Assembly: GCA_022410635.1 (NCBI GenBank)
Contig: JAJVDF010000016.1
Span: 2,733,493 to 2,797,492 of the forward strand
Reading direction: 5' to 3'
Source: Tretioscincus oriximinensis
Taxonomy: Eukaryota > Chordata > Lepidosauria > Squamata > Gymnophthalmidae
DNA: 64,000 nt
Below, in pieces: positions 12,131 to 23,788 of this stretch (its first letter is position 1; every line of letters begins with the position of its first letter). The translations under genes were made by a program, and so were the position numbers. The notes under the pieces were generated by a model that worked only from the letters and a program-made list of their open reading frames with translations, did not search any database and was not told the DNA's origin.

Positions 12131-12394
12131 TATTCTTCATTGTTGTTGTTTTCACCACAAGGAACAAGATGATAAGCCATCACAATTAATGTTCTGGTTG
12201 TTTTCTGNATCAGCTGTTGAAAAAGGATTCATCTGAAAACCTCTCTGAACGTGCGCAGGGTGTTCCAGCTGATTGATGTTTTACATCTGAGATATTTCCC
12301 AGGCCAGGATGCAAGGTCCAAACGTGATATGGCTGACCTGAGCATTGGAGGTCAAGAAGGGAAGCCCATCATTCATCTAGGAGACCAGCACAAA
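12131..12394 (+). mobile_element. R1 retroelement-like repeat, copy 2, left part
   Basis: Matches copy 1 from 'GGAAC.AGATGA' onward and shares CAGCTGTTGAAAAAGGAT. Interrupted at 12395 by MITE-B copy 1 and continues at 12821. Confidence 0.6.
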
Positions 12395-12820
12395 TAGGGT
12401 TGCCATATTTTGGCAGCCCAAAACCGGGANGGGGTGGGTGGGGGTGCACGCACGGATGCTTGTGGTGAGAAAGGCAGAACAGAGTTGCACAAAAGCTCTG
12501 TTCTCCTGTCAAAAACCCAAGTGTTTTTCCTCTGCTGGAGGTGAGTTGGCGCGCTTTGCCTGACAGCAGGCACAAAACCCCGCAGAGGATCAGCTANGGC
12601 ACGCTCTGAGGTTCCTTCCAGGACCCTGGAAAGNATTGCTCGTTTTGCAGCCTTCAGCCCTGACTGCTCCTTTGCCTTTAAAATCCTGGATTTTTACATT
12701 CCCTAATGCAGCATCGGGGAATCTAAAAATCCAGAATTTTCTCTTAAAACCCAGAGGGGACTATATTTTAGTCCCCAAAGCCGGGATTGTCCCACCTTCC
12801 CAGGACGTATGGCAACCTTA
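12395..12820. mobile_element. MITE-B copy 1
   Basis: Starts TAGGGTTGCCATAT and ends TATGGCAACCTTA. Flanks AGCACAAA (12387-12394) and AGCACAAC (12821-12828) match at 7 of 8 bases. Near the right end it contains 'AAATCCTGGATTTTTACATTCC' followed by an inverted echo. There is no transposase. The 8-bp duplication and TAGGG-type ends fit a non-autonomous hAT element. A second copy is at 60393-60870. Confidence 0.85.
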
Positions 12821-13030
12821 AGCACAACAAAAGATATACAACTCATGAACTCTGGAGCTGTGTGAATAATAAATATCCTAGAGACTCCTACGTATGGCTA
12901 TTAGTTTCAGACCTAGGACATGATCTNTTCTGAGTGTTGCTTTATGTTTATGTAGCTCATACCTGAGCATATTACAATCACTTTTATTCTATTATGATGT
13001 ATACATCNGAATAGATTGCTTCTTGGTGGT
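12821..13030 (+). mobile_element. R1 retroelement-like repeat, copy 2, right part
   Basis: Continues copy 2 after the MITE-B insertion. It shares TGAGTGTTGCT and a following T/A-rich stretch with copy 1 (about 405-530). Confidence 0.5.
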
Positions 13031-13079
13031 GGTGGACGTGGATTTCTTATATGTTTGGATTGGATTTTGTGCTTCCCAC

Positions 13080-13210
13080 TTTTTATAGTAGTAGTGTGTC
13101 GGTTTGATTCTGTGCTCTTCCACAAAGGCCAGCTGGGTGACCTTGGTCTAGTCACCTTGNTCTAATCACAGTTCTTTAGAGGTCTCACAACTCTCTCAAC
13201 TCCCAACAGT
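13080..13210 (+). mobile_element. SINE-A fragment
   Basis: Aligns with SINE-A (40014) from the B-box region: GGTTTGATTCTG, then 'CCAGCTGGGTGACCTTGG' and 'CACAGTTCTTT'. The A-box half is missing. The motif 'gtcaccttgntctaatcac' looks like a small local duplication. Confidence 0.65.
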
Positions 13211-14636
13211 GAAGAGAAGAACAGAAGGTAATTCTTTTCAGGTTGTGAAAAATGGAGTACTGAAGCCATTTCAGATAAGTCAAAGTACTGAGCAATAATA
13301 TCCTTCTTATTGTTAGCAAGGAAAGCCTTCAGCAGCAAAAGCTATAACAAAGGTGTGAATTAAAAAAGTGTCTGTAGTGATAATATACAGCAGGAGAATT
13401 AGTAAACATTACCAAACAAAAAGTAGGAATGCTGGCAATATTTCTTCATAGTGTGCAGTATTCCATGTTCCGTCACCAGCCAAACCTGCTGTTTTTAGGA
13501 ATGAAAAAAACATGGCCACCCACTGAGGTATCAGCTAGCCAAGTAGTTCTATCTTTATCAGACACCAGAAATTTATGTTTTTCTAAAAATTCCACAATCT
13601 TTGAATAATTCAGTAAAGGCTGGCTTTACTGCTGCAATGCCCGAGAAAGGAAATTTTCACATTGCCTTTGAAGTAAGTAATTTATTGACAGTATTCCTTA
13701 AACTTAAAATCTCTTTCTGAGGATTGGAACTCAGCATGTGGTAACATAAACCTGGACCTGATCTTGGTTACATAAATAGCAGCATGTGGATATCTGCTTT
13801 TAAGTTAGATGTATATGGAGACCTTATTTTCCTTCTGTAGTGTGTTCTGTATCTGTGTGCATGGTTGCAAGCTGAAGCCATGGAATCAGGACTATTGTCC
13901 CAGGTAGTTAGGGCTTAAAGCCTTCTCTGACAGGATCTTGCTCACCACTCTAGAGCAGAACTTCAAATTTACCTTGGAATTGCTCTTTACCATTTGACAT
14001 GGACAACAAAATACTATCGTGGTATTTAAACAAGATCCTACAATTTTTTATCTGGAGGTACCATCGACATTTGTACTTTGATTGAATTTTCCTTATTGAT
14101 TTTTTTCTTTTCTACTCTGAAGACTACAAGGTTATAGACAGCTTAATTTCCAAGATTTTTAAAATCTCAGCCAGAAAGAATACCTTGTATTGTAATTGAA
14201 ATTTTTGAATTCTCTCTTCCTCCTTAATTGGTGATGACTTTGATGTTGTTTCAAATTGGGGCAAAGCTCTGGTGAATTGTAATTTAATTACTGGTATTGT
14301 GATGAAATGCTAAATTCGATGAACTTGAAGCCATGAATAAGTCAGATTAGATAGGTCTGCCTGTAACTCTTCTTCTGTTTTGGAAACATTCCCAGAATGT
14401 AGATCTTTGAAATATTAAAAACTTCTCCTTTCCTGGTCTTGTTATTGTTTAACTTTGCCTTTATCGTCAAAAGAATGATGAAATAAAAGGGTTGTAATGG
14501 AGATGGAAATAAAACTAATTTAGAACCCATCTTCTAGGGACTTAAGACATGCTCATTTATAAATGGATTCTCCAAATTTCTTAACTCCTTCTTGACATGC
14601 AATGGAAAATACTAAGATTTTTTTGTAATCTATAAA
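13211..14636. other. No recognisable feature
   Basis: Unassigned sequence. A GAA|GTAAGT donor-like motif at about 13669 follows a short open stretch, but there is no supporting acceptor or recognisable protein, so no exon is called. Confidence 0.45.
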
Positions 14637-15003
14637 CTCATAAGAACCTAATAGGAGCCCTGCTGAATTGAGCTGAGGCCCTTCTAGTCCAGCACTTCCA
14701 TAGTGGACCACCAATTGGGCAGTCTGAACCAGAAGAAGGCAGAATCTTCACCTGTTCCTGACTCTCTACAAGTGGTACTTCAGGAATATTGCCTGTTGCT
14801 CCATCCTGGAGGCGATATCAAGAGATCCATCCTAGTAGTTATTTATACACTTGGCTTTCATGAACTTTTCTAATCTTGTCTAATACAGATTCTAGCTACT
14901 ACCATCTCTTCTGGAAGTAAAATCCACAGACCAGTGACCTTCTTTGAGAAAAAAAAAATACTTCCCCTTNCCTTTCCTAACTCTCATTTTTCTCACTCAT
15001 TAA
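14637..15003 (-). mobile_element. CR1 LINE 3' fragment, diverged
   Basis: Begins CATAAGAACCTAATAGGAGC and follows the same order as the other CR1 copies ('tctagtccagca', 'cctgttgctccatcc', 'catcctagtag'). It lacks a clean 8-bp tail and is more diverged than the copies at 33706 and 38676. Confidence 0.75.
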
Positions 15004-15059
15004 AGGTGTAAACCTTTATCCCAAAATGTATATGGTAATCCCAGGTATATTATAGCATA

Positions 15060-15315
15060 ATCTCGCGATCGTATGCGTTTGCACAAATTAGACGTGAAGT
15101 GATAAGACAATCGAGAACACAACAGTTATTTCTATTGGCTGTTGTGAGTAAAAAATATTCTCGGACTGCGCTGTGACGAGATCAATGAACAATGTTACGG
15201 AACTGGGACATTGGAAACGGCATATACACGTTTGGTGTGCACGGACATGTGATTGCTATATTCCGGATTATAGCATTGTACCGGTTTTTAAATCATGGTG
15301 TGCACACAGCCTATA
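15060..15315 (-). mobile_element. MITE-C copy 1
   Basis: On the minus strand it begins TAGGCTGTGTGCACACC and aligns through ~250 bp with the copy at 46023: shared CTATAATCCGGAATATAGCA, 'GCCAATAGAAA', 'CACGTCTAATTTG'. CpG dinucleotides stand out against the AT-rich flank. It is truncated at the other end. Probably a non-autonomous DNA transposon; superfamily uncertain. Confidence 0.7.
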
Positions 15316-16144
15316 ATATAATACTTACAATAACTATAATAATTCTTTAAATTTTCATATATTTTGCTTTCTCATTTCAGTTTCATTTTACTTGCAAAAT
15401 GTATTCTGCTTTTGAAGACTTAAATTATGCATCTTTTATTTGCATCTCAAGCATTATCAGAAACAGAATGATTATTTACTTTCTATGTCAACATGCTTTT
15501 AAAAGTAGTTTTCCTTTGTATATCCTTTGTTTTTAAGTATGCTGAATCTGTCGGAAGAGTGAGATATTCATACTATGTTGACAACCTCCTAGGTAGTCTC
15601 AAACATTTACTGAAATTCAAAATATTATTTTATCACTTTTGCACATCTTTGAGAGTTCTTCAAAATACTCACTTGTAGTTTATCTACATTTATTTAAATG
15701 TGTACCTTACCTTTCAGCCTCATTTATGGAAGATGTGTGAAGCAACTGAAAGGTTTTGTAGAAGAAGCAGAACTAAGATTGTTTCTGAGAATAACCTTTG
15801 GTAAGATTTTCTCAAGCAGGCACATGGGGAAACAGGATGCCTTGTTCCCTGCACTTTTGCCAAAATACTGAAATTATTAAATCTAGAGCTTCTGCCTAAC
15901 AAGCAGATTTTGGCTTCATTAGTTCTAACTGTGCTTTACAAGCAAGGGAATCTTTGCTGAGGTTTGGGCCAAAATTAAAATGTGATAAGACAGTCCAAAG
16001 AATAAGAATTCCATTTGAAAGAACAACCCACAGCAGATGGTGAACAGATAGAGTAACTCCTTTCATTGGCAAGAAAATAAATAAAATTCCACAGGCTTTG
16101 CTTCAGCCTGCCTTTCTGAATGACATGGTTGACACTGAAAACAA
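15316..16144. other. No recognisable feature
   Basis: AT-rich; no gene or repeat recognised. Confidence 0.5.
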
Positions 16145-16319
16145 CAGCTGACCAAATGACCCCTTTTTTGGGGGGGGGGTGAAAATCCGTTTTTGCGGTG
16201 CCTCCCGGTTTTTTCTGAGGAATTTTTTTTTTGAAAAACAATTTCCTCAGCAAAAAATGTGAGGCATTCCAAAACTGGGTTTCTACCCCCCTCCCCAAAA
16301 GGGTAATCTGGTCAGCCTG
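16145..16319. mobile_element. MITE-A copy 4, short form
   Basis: Palindromic short form (AGCTGACCAAATGACC ... GGTAATCTGGTCAGCCT). It is separated by only 3 bases from copy 5. The 156-codon minus-strand frame spanning the pair is an artefact of the inverted repeats. Confidence 0.8.
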
Positions 16320-16322
16320 CGT

Positions 16323-16516
16323 TAGGCTGACCAGATGACCCCTTTGGGGGGAGGGTTTGAAAACCCATTTTTGGGGTGACTCCTGGTTTTTACTGAGGGA
16401 AATTTTTTTTTTTAAGAAATCCTTTCTTGGAAAAAATTTCCTCACAAAAAACTAGGAGGCACCCCAAAATCGGGTTTTCAACACACACACACCAAAGGGG
16501 TCATCTGGTCAACCTA
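16323..16516. mobile_element. MITE-A copy 5, short form
   Basis: TAGGCTGACCAGATGACCCC ... GGTCATCTGGTCAACCTA. The two halves are complementary through ~70 bp. It directly abuts copy 4. Neither copy has a clear private target duplication, so the pair may have arisen by insertion into, or duplication of, one element. Confidence 0.85.
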
Positions 16517-18015
16517 GCTTATGGTAAAGGTTGAAATATTCACATTTGATCAAAGATTAGTATCATGGAAGTCTTCAGAATAATCACAGAAATTATGCTT
16601 CTCTGATAAAAACCAATATGTAGTTTTGACTGACTTATAGAACAAAATGTATCCTTCAACATAGGAACACTGTGAATTTCCCTTTTTTCTATATGTCTTC
16701 AAAACTTTTATNGGGAAGCATCTACAGACCTGTTTTATCAGGCAAGATATACATAGTAATTACAAAAACATCGTGCTGTCTTTGCTCCATTACTTGACCA
16801 GTACATTTAATTGAATTTTTCATTTTCTATTCTTTTCACACCCTCAAAAAACAGTAATATTTTTTAGATAAAAGTTTGCAATCAGAGGAGGAGAAGGAGG
16901 GAAGGGGGATAGGGAAGGGGACAGGGAACAGGAAGGGGATGGAGATTTTTAATAAACCCACATATATTGTATAGAAACGGAAATGGAGACTCATGACATA
17001 TCTTGCAGGTTTTTTAGTATCATTGTATTATTATAACTCAGCTTGTTCAGATGGCTGCTTTACCTGCTTTTTTCACAGTATACCTGTTCACAGTATACAA
17101 GCCACTGAGGAAGATCACTATATCAAAATATGTATGGCTATATATACCCAAGCAACCTTGAACTCATTGGGTGTTGATCTGCTCTTTGAATTATGGACTA
17201 TAGTTTGATTATATGACTGCAATACCCAACTTTAGTTAGGTTTGCAACTATTTTATTCTCTTTTTATCTGAGGCCTTTTGTTGGTATCTTTATATGTTTT
17301 ATCAGTCTATCTAAAGTATTAAGCTAGCATAGTACAAAAAAATGTCTATTAAGGCAGCTCGCAACAATATCCTGTCAGTTCATACTATAAGAATAAAATC
17401 TGCCTAAGTGAGCCAGGAATGGATTGGAAAAGGTCAGAGAACACCAGCAGACACCTTTGTGATGAATTATGTACCAAAAAGAGAAGAATGGTTGGTTTTT
17501 AAACTCCACTTTTCTCAATCTGAAAGAAGTCTCAAATTGACTCACAAAATCATGTGTTCTACAGAAGAAGGGAGGCTTCCACAGTGGACCAGTAAACAAC
17601 CACAGAAGCAGATTACTCATGGAACCCCAAAATTTCCCTTGGGTACCNCTTTGGAGTCGATATCTGTGAGGAGTCAGTGTGGATCCAAGCATGGGGGGNA
17701 TTTCCCTCTGGTATGATTTTACGTATTTTTGCATACCTGGGAACCCTTCAGTTAGGCTTGTGTTTCCTAGGATGCTGTGCTTTCTCAAAAGTGTACAATG
17801 CCAGCATTCCCCAGTACCACAGGACTTTATGAAAACTGCCTAAGAAAGAAATGGATTAAATAATTCTGTTGGAACTCTGGAGTATGCAAAAGTGTGGGAG
17901 AGTATATTTAGGATGAAGAATCCTTGGGAAGATTTGTGGTGTGCATGAGCCCTAGCAACAGGATACTGAATGCAGTTGGGGAGACAGGGAAACAGTTGAG
18001 AAAGAGAAAGGGCCT
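16517..18015. other. Mostly unassigned; purine-rich tract inside
   Basis: No gene recognised. It contains a purine-rich tract at 16884-16945, with a G-quadruplex-type motif listed separately. Frames at 17375-17788 (-) and 17408-17716 (+) overlap each other and carry Ns; neither is convincing. Confidence 0.45.
16904..16925 (+). other. G-quadruplex-type motif
   Basis: Four G-runs of 5, 3, 4 and 3 with loops of 3, 2 and 3 bases meet the usual G3+N1-7 pattern. It sits inside a longer purine-only tract. Confidence 0.7.
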
Positions 18016-18332
18016 GCTTTATCCAGGCACAGATAGCTCAGTCGCTTAGGAATTCTTCTCTCGCCTGGGAGATGGGGTTTTGAAACCCTGTGTGGGACGT
18101 GGGGAGGGGTGAGCAACTTCCACTAGCCTGTAGCTCTAGCTAACCCAGCTATTCGAAAGCATGAATTGCAAGAAATTGCAACCNACTGCAAGTAGATACA
18201 TGGGAATCACCATAGCCTGGTGGGGAAGATAGAATGGAAGCCTTCGGGCAAAATATATCCTTGTAAGCCGCTTTCAGTCCCTTTGAAAGGTGAGAAAAGC
18301 GGGGTATAAGAACCCAGTTCTTCTTCTTCTAA
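18016..18332 (+). mobile_element. SINE-B, tRNA-derived SINE
   Basis: The head has an A-box-like TAGCTCAGTCGCTTAGG (18034-18050) and a B-box-like GGTTTTGAAACCC (18076-18088). The body ends in a block resembling L2-type tails (GTAAGCCGCTTTCAGTCCC, 'aaagcggggtataagaac') and then TTC repeats. A minus-strand copy at 32695-33018 matches head to tail, which fixes the ends. It is presumably mobilised in trans by a LINE. Confidence 0.85.
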
Positions 18333-20604
18333 AGAGTGTGCTGTCCACATATCATTTGGGGCTAGCATAGCCTAGTTATGAAAGACATTGTCCAAGATTA
18401 TTCATTCTTAAGGGAAATTTTTTAATAANCCCACATATATTGTACTTATTGGAAGACTCCCACACAACAGGAAAGTGACACCACACATCTGCTTTGGACA
18501 TATTTTACCTGTAAATAAGACAGAAGACGGGAGGAAGGAATAAACAGTATTTTTACAAATTCATTCTGCAGATGATACATGTTTGTTCATAGCATCTTTA
18601 CATGGAAATTAGCCCAACGTACTGTAATTTAACAAGCCTTGTTTCTTGGCAAATCTGCAAAAATGACTGCCGTAAAAATATATCAAAATGTGAGGGACAA
18701 GCCAACATAAGATTTGCTCTAATAGTTGAATGCAGCATTTATTATACTGACTTGAAAAGAACAGACTTGGGGCGCAGTGACAAATTGGAGATGTTTTTAG
18801 TCGAACATGAATTACAGAGGGAATTTTAACGATATAGCCATAGGACATGAGGGGAAATTTGTGCTCTGAATTGAGCTCAGATATTAATGCATGATGAGAA
18901 GGCACTTAAAGGACAGTATCATGAATCAGTATTATATGTAGGCTGAGTTCTCACTGGAGGAAAAAAAAAGCTATTTTAGAAAAAGGAGAGTGAAACCAGA
19001 GTTGCCTCATATGAAACTAGGTTTTTTAACCCAGTTCCAAACTGGGTTTTCTGGCCACACAGGGGACACAAGATTCCAGTTTCACTTCCGAGTAACTGTC
19101 CCCACTACAGGAAAACCTGGTTTGTGGCCTGGATATGTTTTTCACTGNCCAATCCTATTTCTGTGGGTGTGTCTATTAACCATCCCCTTTCCCCTTTGCT
19201 TCTTTCTATCAAGGCAACATATTGTTGCTAGGCGCCTGGTTAGGTTTCCATTTCCTTAACCTCACATTCAGTTCACTAGCAAGAACAAAACTTTTGCACA
19301 CCTGCATATTTACAAAGAAAAGCAATATCACCATTATGGAGTTCCTCCTGTCTCTAATTTCTGGTCTTCAAAATGCCTCCACAGTAGACTAGTTCACAGT
19401 GATGATGAGGGATACTATGGGCACTGCTGGATTCTACCCTTCATTCCATGATCCTCCCTCATACCCACTCTTGCACAAAATCAGTGTGATCCTACTGTCA
19501 GAAAAAGTCGTGACAATAACCAGGTTGGTACCTTGAGTGCTTTAATAAGACATAGTAAAAATTCAAAGTGAACACAAAAATGAACACTACTGAAACTGAT
19601 TTAAAGATACTGCCTTAAATCAGTGCCTTATAGCTAACTACTCTTCTAGCTCCATTAATCTCCATGGAAACCATTGAACACAAAGTCTTTTATTGCCTTC
19701 AGAAACAAAAGCTGGTGATTGCACCTTGATTGCCACTAAGGCTACATTCGCACTACACCTTAAAATGGAATGGAAAGTGCTTTAGAAATTTTCAAGTTGG
19801 ACCCGAAGTGGATGCTTAACTTCCCTTCTGTTTCCACTCCAGATTAACAGTCCACACAGCTGAATCCCTCCCACCATAGCTTCAGAGGAAGCCAGAAAAA
19901 CCAGTTTTTCTGGGAAGAGAGGGGGGAGAGGCAGCAGCTGCTTCACTCCTCCACTGCCTCCCCTTTTCCCCCCTCCTCTCACACCTGCCTGTCCCTCACC
20001 CCCTTTCCACTCAGTGCCATCAAAGGAGGGTGGGCTGTGGAGGGAAAGGGAGTCCAGACAAGCAACATGGAGAAGAGAAGCAGCAGGAAGCGCATTTGTG
20101 GCCGTCATCAAGGTGTTGGAGGTGGTGAGCAGCCGAAGCAACTCACATGTCCCTCTTTCCCCTCCCCATCCCTCAGCTACTTCTGCTGCTGCTGTCACAT
20201 TTTTGTGCCTCCCTCTGCCAGTTCTTTGTTTACCGGAAGATCTCAGGATGGCTAATAGTAAAAACAACATACATACAGAAACATATTAAAAGCAATGGCG
20301 CCTGGGAGTAGAGCTGGGATAACTCATGTGTGGTTTTGTGAAGTTGCTGACAATATATTGGGTAGAAATGCATCATCCTCTACAAATCCAGTCCCAAACA
20401 TTGTCCCCCTTCCTTCTCCTTCCCTCCCTGGTGAAAAATAAAATGAGAGATTGTGGGGGAGTGTGCACTGCTTGGAAGGACCTGTGTGCAGGATAGGGGT
20501 CAGTGGGAACTTGCAGAAAATGTTACACGCACAGCAACTCAGCTTGGGAACGCCACCTATCACTATTGGCTTGGGCTCCAGTAATGTCAAAGCTCAGCGC
20601 ATGT
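18333..20604. other. Unassigned; several GC-richer blocks
   Basis: The stretch 18421-18444 repeats a 23-25-base string also at 16947-16971. The segment 18939-19260 and the GC-richer 19740-20300 start with 'aggctgagttctcac' and 'aaggctacattcgcac', which resemble short-transposon ends, but I cannot find matching right ends. The 162-codon minus-strand frame at 19782-20270 is purine/pyrimidine-biased low complexity. Confidence 0.4.
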
Positions 20605-20706
20605 CTGAGATGGGGGCGCTCGCATACAAGCTGCGTAGCAGAAACGAATGGTGTGCATATAGAGAGACGCGGGATACAGAGNAATAGTCTGGATTCATCC
20701 TTAGGC
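20605..20706 (+). mobile_element. MITE-E fragment
   Basis: Shares 'CTGCG.AGCAGAAAC..ATGGTGTGCAT' and the end 'ggattca..ccttaggc' with 53530-53741. Two diverged copies define the family; ends and superfamily are uncertain. Confidence 0.5.
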
Positions 20707-20712
20707 TAACTG

Positions 20713-20863
20713 AGGCTGCATCCCCACATCATTGATTTATTCCACTATAGTTGGATATTCCACCATAAAGCTCTGAAGGGATGGATTTATTCCAGAATAC
20801 CCATGCTTTATTGTGGAATATCCAGTTGTAGTGCAATAAATAAGTGATATGGGGATGCAACCT
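20713..20863. mobile_element. MITE-D, short inverted-repeat element
   Basis: The first ~52 bases (AGGCTGCATCCCCACATCA...) are complementary to the last ~52 (...TATGGGGATGCAACCT), with roughly five-sixths identity. The centre is only ~47 bp, so the element is essentially two terminal repeats. No target duplication is clear. A fragment of its left end recurs at 55241-55292. Confidence 0.75.
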
Positions 20864-23379
20864 AAGTAAACATTGGTTGAATCACTTGTTTATTCTGAAT
20901 TTCCCTGCTAATCCAGTTAACCACTTTTCAGTTTTAAAGTGCCGCATTCATACTTTTACAGTTTGTTCCAGATTTTGACATTCTCACAGTTTCTCACTAA
21001 AATTATCCACATAGCATAGACTTTCTGATTTAATCCTATATCATGATTTGAAATCTAGCATTTCCAGTTTATCAATTATCCAGATAATTGGCTTTAAAAT
21101 CTGCATTCTATTTAATAGTTATTTAATAATGCAGTTGTATTATTGACTCTGTCTGGATGCAGCCAATGTTTTGACAACAGAACATGAAATTCCAAAGCAA
21201 AAAGACTATTTGTGTAAAAATCATTAGGCTAAGAAGAACAAGTAAGTTGGCAATCTATTATGTACTTCTCATAGCCTTTCTGAAAGTTTGTTCTTGACAT
21301 TTTCAACTTTATTATGTGTACCAATAGCAGAACAGTATCAGTGTGAGTCATGTATTATGCATACATTGGCTTTACAGAGATGCAACCAAATTTGGCATGT
21401 GGGACCAATTTCTAGTGCTTCTGTGGAAAAAGATACACAAGCCAGTTAAAATGTCTACATTCAGGACTCAGAACAATTTGTATTGTTTAATAACTTGAGT
21501 GAAATTATGATCTAATTTGGTCCTAGGGCCCATTTCCACATATCTATGTGGAGTGGTTTGGGGAGGAGGAAGAAATCTACACATGGCTGACTTTGGGAGG
21601 CAATTAAATGGCTTCTGCTCAGATGGGCTTCAGAGCTGATGGCAACAATGTCTTGCAGTGGTTTATGTCCATAAAGCACACCTCTCTCATTCAGGTTATT
21701 AGCATCTCTAGAGTCTTAAAACATATTTTAATTTTATCTTTTTATAGTTGTGGTCCATTCTGGGATCTTCAGGTGAAGAATGGGCTATAAACATCCAAGC
21801 AAACAAGCCACCTCATAGCTAGGTCAACTTAGGCTGTTAGTCTGAAAGTACTGCGTGTACAGAGATCATATTATATATACCTGCACCTAGAAGGGGGTGA
21901 AGGGGTGAGTTGCTTCCCTCTTTCATGGAGGAAGGGAGGGAGATGTTTGGGGCTGACAATGAGAAGGGAAGTGACCCAGCTGGGTCTCCATGCAGCCTCT
22001 CCACCCCCTTTCTGAACAAAGAAAAAGGTTTCTTCTTTGCCCTTCTTTGCTCAGGAAGGGGGTGGAGGCAGCTTCAAGACCTGAGCTCAACCAGATTCTT
22101 TCCCTTCTTTTAGGAAGGGAGGAGGAGGGGTGTTTGGAGAAGTCACCTAGTAACTGCAGCTAGATGGAACATAGGAGGGAATGAAGGGGATCCAGTGTCA
22201 CCATGTGTTCTGTGGGGATGTTAAAACAGAACTGAGAGAGGAATGGAAAAGGATAAGGGATTTGGCATTCACTTCNGATTGGCTTCGAGGATTTCCAAAG
22301 TGCTTTTATATCTGTTTTTTTGTAGCCCCAGAGTCTTCTTCCTGGCACTCTCATGATCAAATATTCAAGAGCAAACGTTCAACTTTTATTCCTTATCATA
22401 GAACAGTCTTACAGGTCTTTTCACTGTTTCTCTCACACCTGGAAGTTTATTTTAATAATTTGGTATTTAGTAGCTGATGTATCTCAAAGATTTTAAAAAT
22501 AAAAGGTTAATTTTTATTACTGTTCTCCTGGTAATGAGTCAGTCATGACTGTTTACGAGTGACTGTTACTATTGTCTGCACGCATGAGAGTGTGGGTTTG
22601 GGTGGAAAGGTTTTATAAACATAGGGATTAATCTTGGCTCAAAAATCTTAACATGACAGAACAATTAGGTTTTTCATAGTCTGTCTTACTTTTTATATAT
22701 CATGGTTTATTAAATCCATTACTATGTTCAAATTTTAAGGAACATTTCCATACCCAGGAAGACTGCATTGTTCAAAGAAAGGTTCTTTTCATTATTGTGC
22801 ATTATTTTCATTTTTGCTGTGTTAAAACTGGAGAAAGAATATCAAGATTTGGCATGTAAACATTGAAGGCACTAAAGCTTCTTTGTGGAAATACGACCAA
22901 ATCATGTCTTCTTTACACTTCCAAATCATCCATAGCTCTTTCAAGAGCACCTATAAGCCTAAAGAGAAAGTGTTTTTTTCCATATTACTTTCCCTCTTCT
23001 GCTCTTCTCAGCTTAAAGTGGCAAAATGGAAAGCTATCAAGAGATAAATGGCATCACTACTACTTTCCACGCTTCTTCAGTACATAAGGATAGGAAAGGT
23101 GATATTTTTAAAGGCTAATTTAAATAAATGTGGAATCCAACCAGTGTCCTTACATCTACAGAAGGATTGCCAATTTTGGGATCTTTCTACACTCAGCCTT
23201 CATTTTGGATGTATTTGGGAATAGGAGTTTCCATCTGCATGGTAATCCAGGGCCTGCCATAACCCTACACTTTCTTTGAATTCCCATTGTAATTTTCCAC
23301 CATGCAAGGAAGTAATTGTATGACTTGAAAAGATGGTCATTTGCATGAGGCCTGAGAGAAGAAGGGCACTGAAGTGCTG
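20864..23379. other. Unassigned; one long hairpin
   Basis: No gene or recognised repeat, apart from the imperfect hairpin at 21993-22071. Short frames overlap on both strands without a domain. Confidence 0.45.
21993..22071. repeat. Imperfect hairpin
   Basis: GCAGCCTCTCCACCCCCTT near the left and AAGGGGGTGGAGGCAGC at the right are complementary over ~28 bases, with CAAAG/CTTTG inside. It may be the middle of a longer inverted-repeat transposon (about 21890-22150). Confidence 0.65.
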
Positions 23380-23495
23380 ATCTAACACATACGTTTAATA
23401 CCTCTTCAGTCCTGAAGAATTGGAATAAACCCAGGAAAAAAGTTAGTTTTGTAGTTTAATCCAGGACTGAAGATGGGTTAAAAGTATGCGTTAGG
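23380..23495. mobile_element. MITE-F copy 1
   Basis: Left CTAACACATACGTTTAATACC and right 'TTAAAAGTATGCGTTAG' are inverted, and both arms contain CTTCAGTCCTG. The same architecture recurs at 30323, 55945 and 63483. Confidence 0.7.
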
Positions 23496-23605
23496 ATAAC
23501 ACCTAGAAAATCAGCCTAGAGATTGTTGAATCTGCCATGAATTATTGTACTCAAGCAGCAGAGTTTGATTTGGTTAGCTATCACTCCAGGTCTACACTGG
23601 AAGAT

Positions 23606-23788
23606 ATAGAATCATAGAATTATAGAGTTGGAAGGGACCTCCAGGGGCATCGAGTCCAACCCCCTGCTCAATGCAGGATTCATTAGACCATCCCAGACAG
23701 ATGACTCTCCAGTCTCTGTTTAAAGACTTCCACCAAAGACGAACTCACCACCTCCTGTGGCAAACTGTTCTACTGGTATATTATGTCT
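23606..23788 (-). mobile_element. CR1 LINE 3' end, second subfamily
   Basis: Starts ATAGAATCATAGAATTATAG, the complement of a CR1 8-bp tail, followed by GTTGGAAGGGACCTCCAGGG and 'AGTCCAACCCCCTGC'. This CR1 3'-UTR type is shared across sauropsids. It abuts a different CR1 subfamily at 23789. Confidence 0.9.

Noticed and set aside
13600..13680. Exon with a GTAAGT donor
   Set aside because: Open only ~25 codons with an upstream stop; no acceptor or recognisable protein.
15975..16445. 156-codon minus-strand frame
   Set aside because: Runs through two palindromic MITE-A copies; its repeated residues come from the inverted repeats.
19782..20270. 162-codon minus-strand frame
   Set aside because: Low-complexity Ser/Leu/Gly-rich translation of purine- and pyrimidine-biased DNA; no domain.
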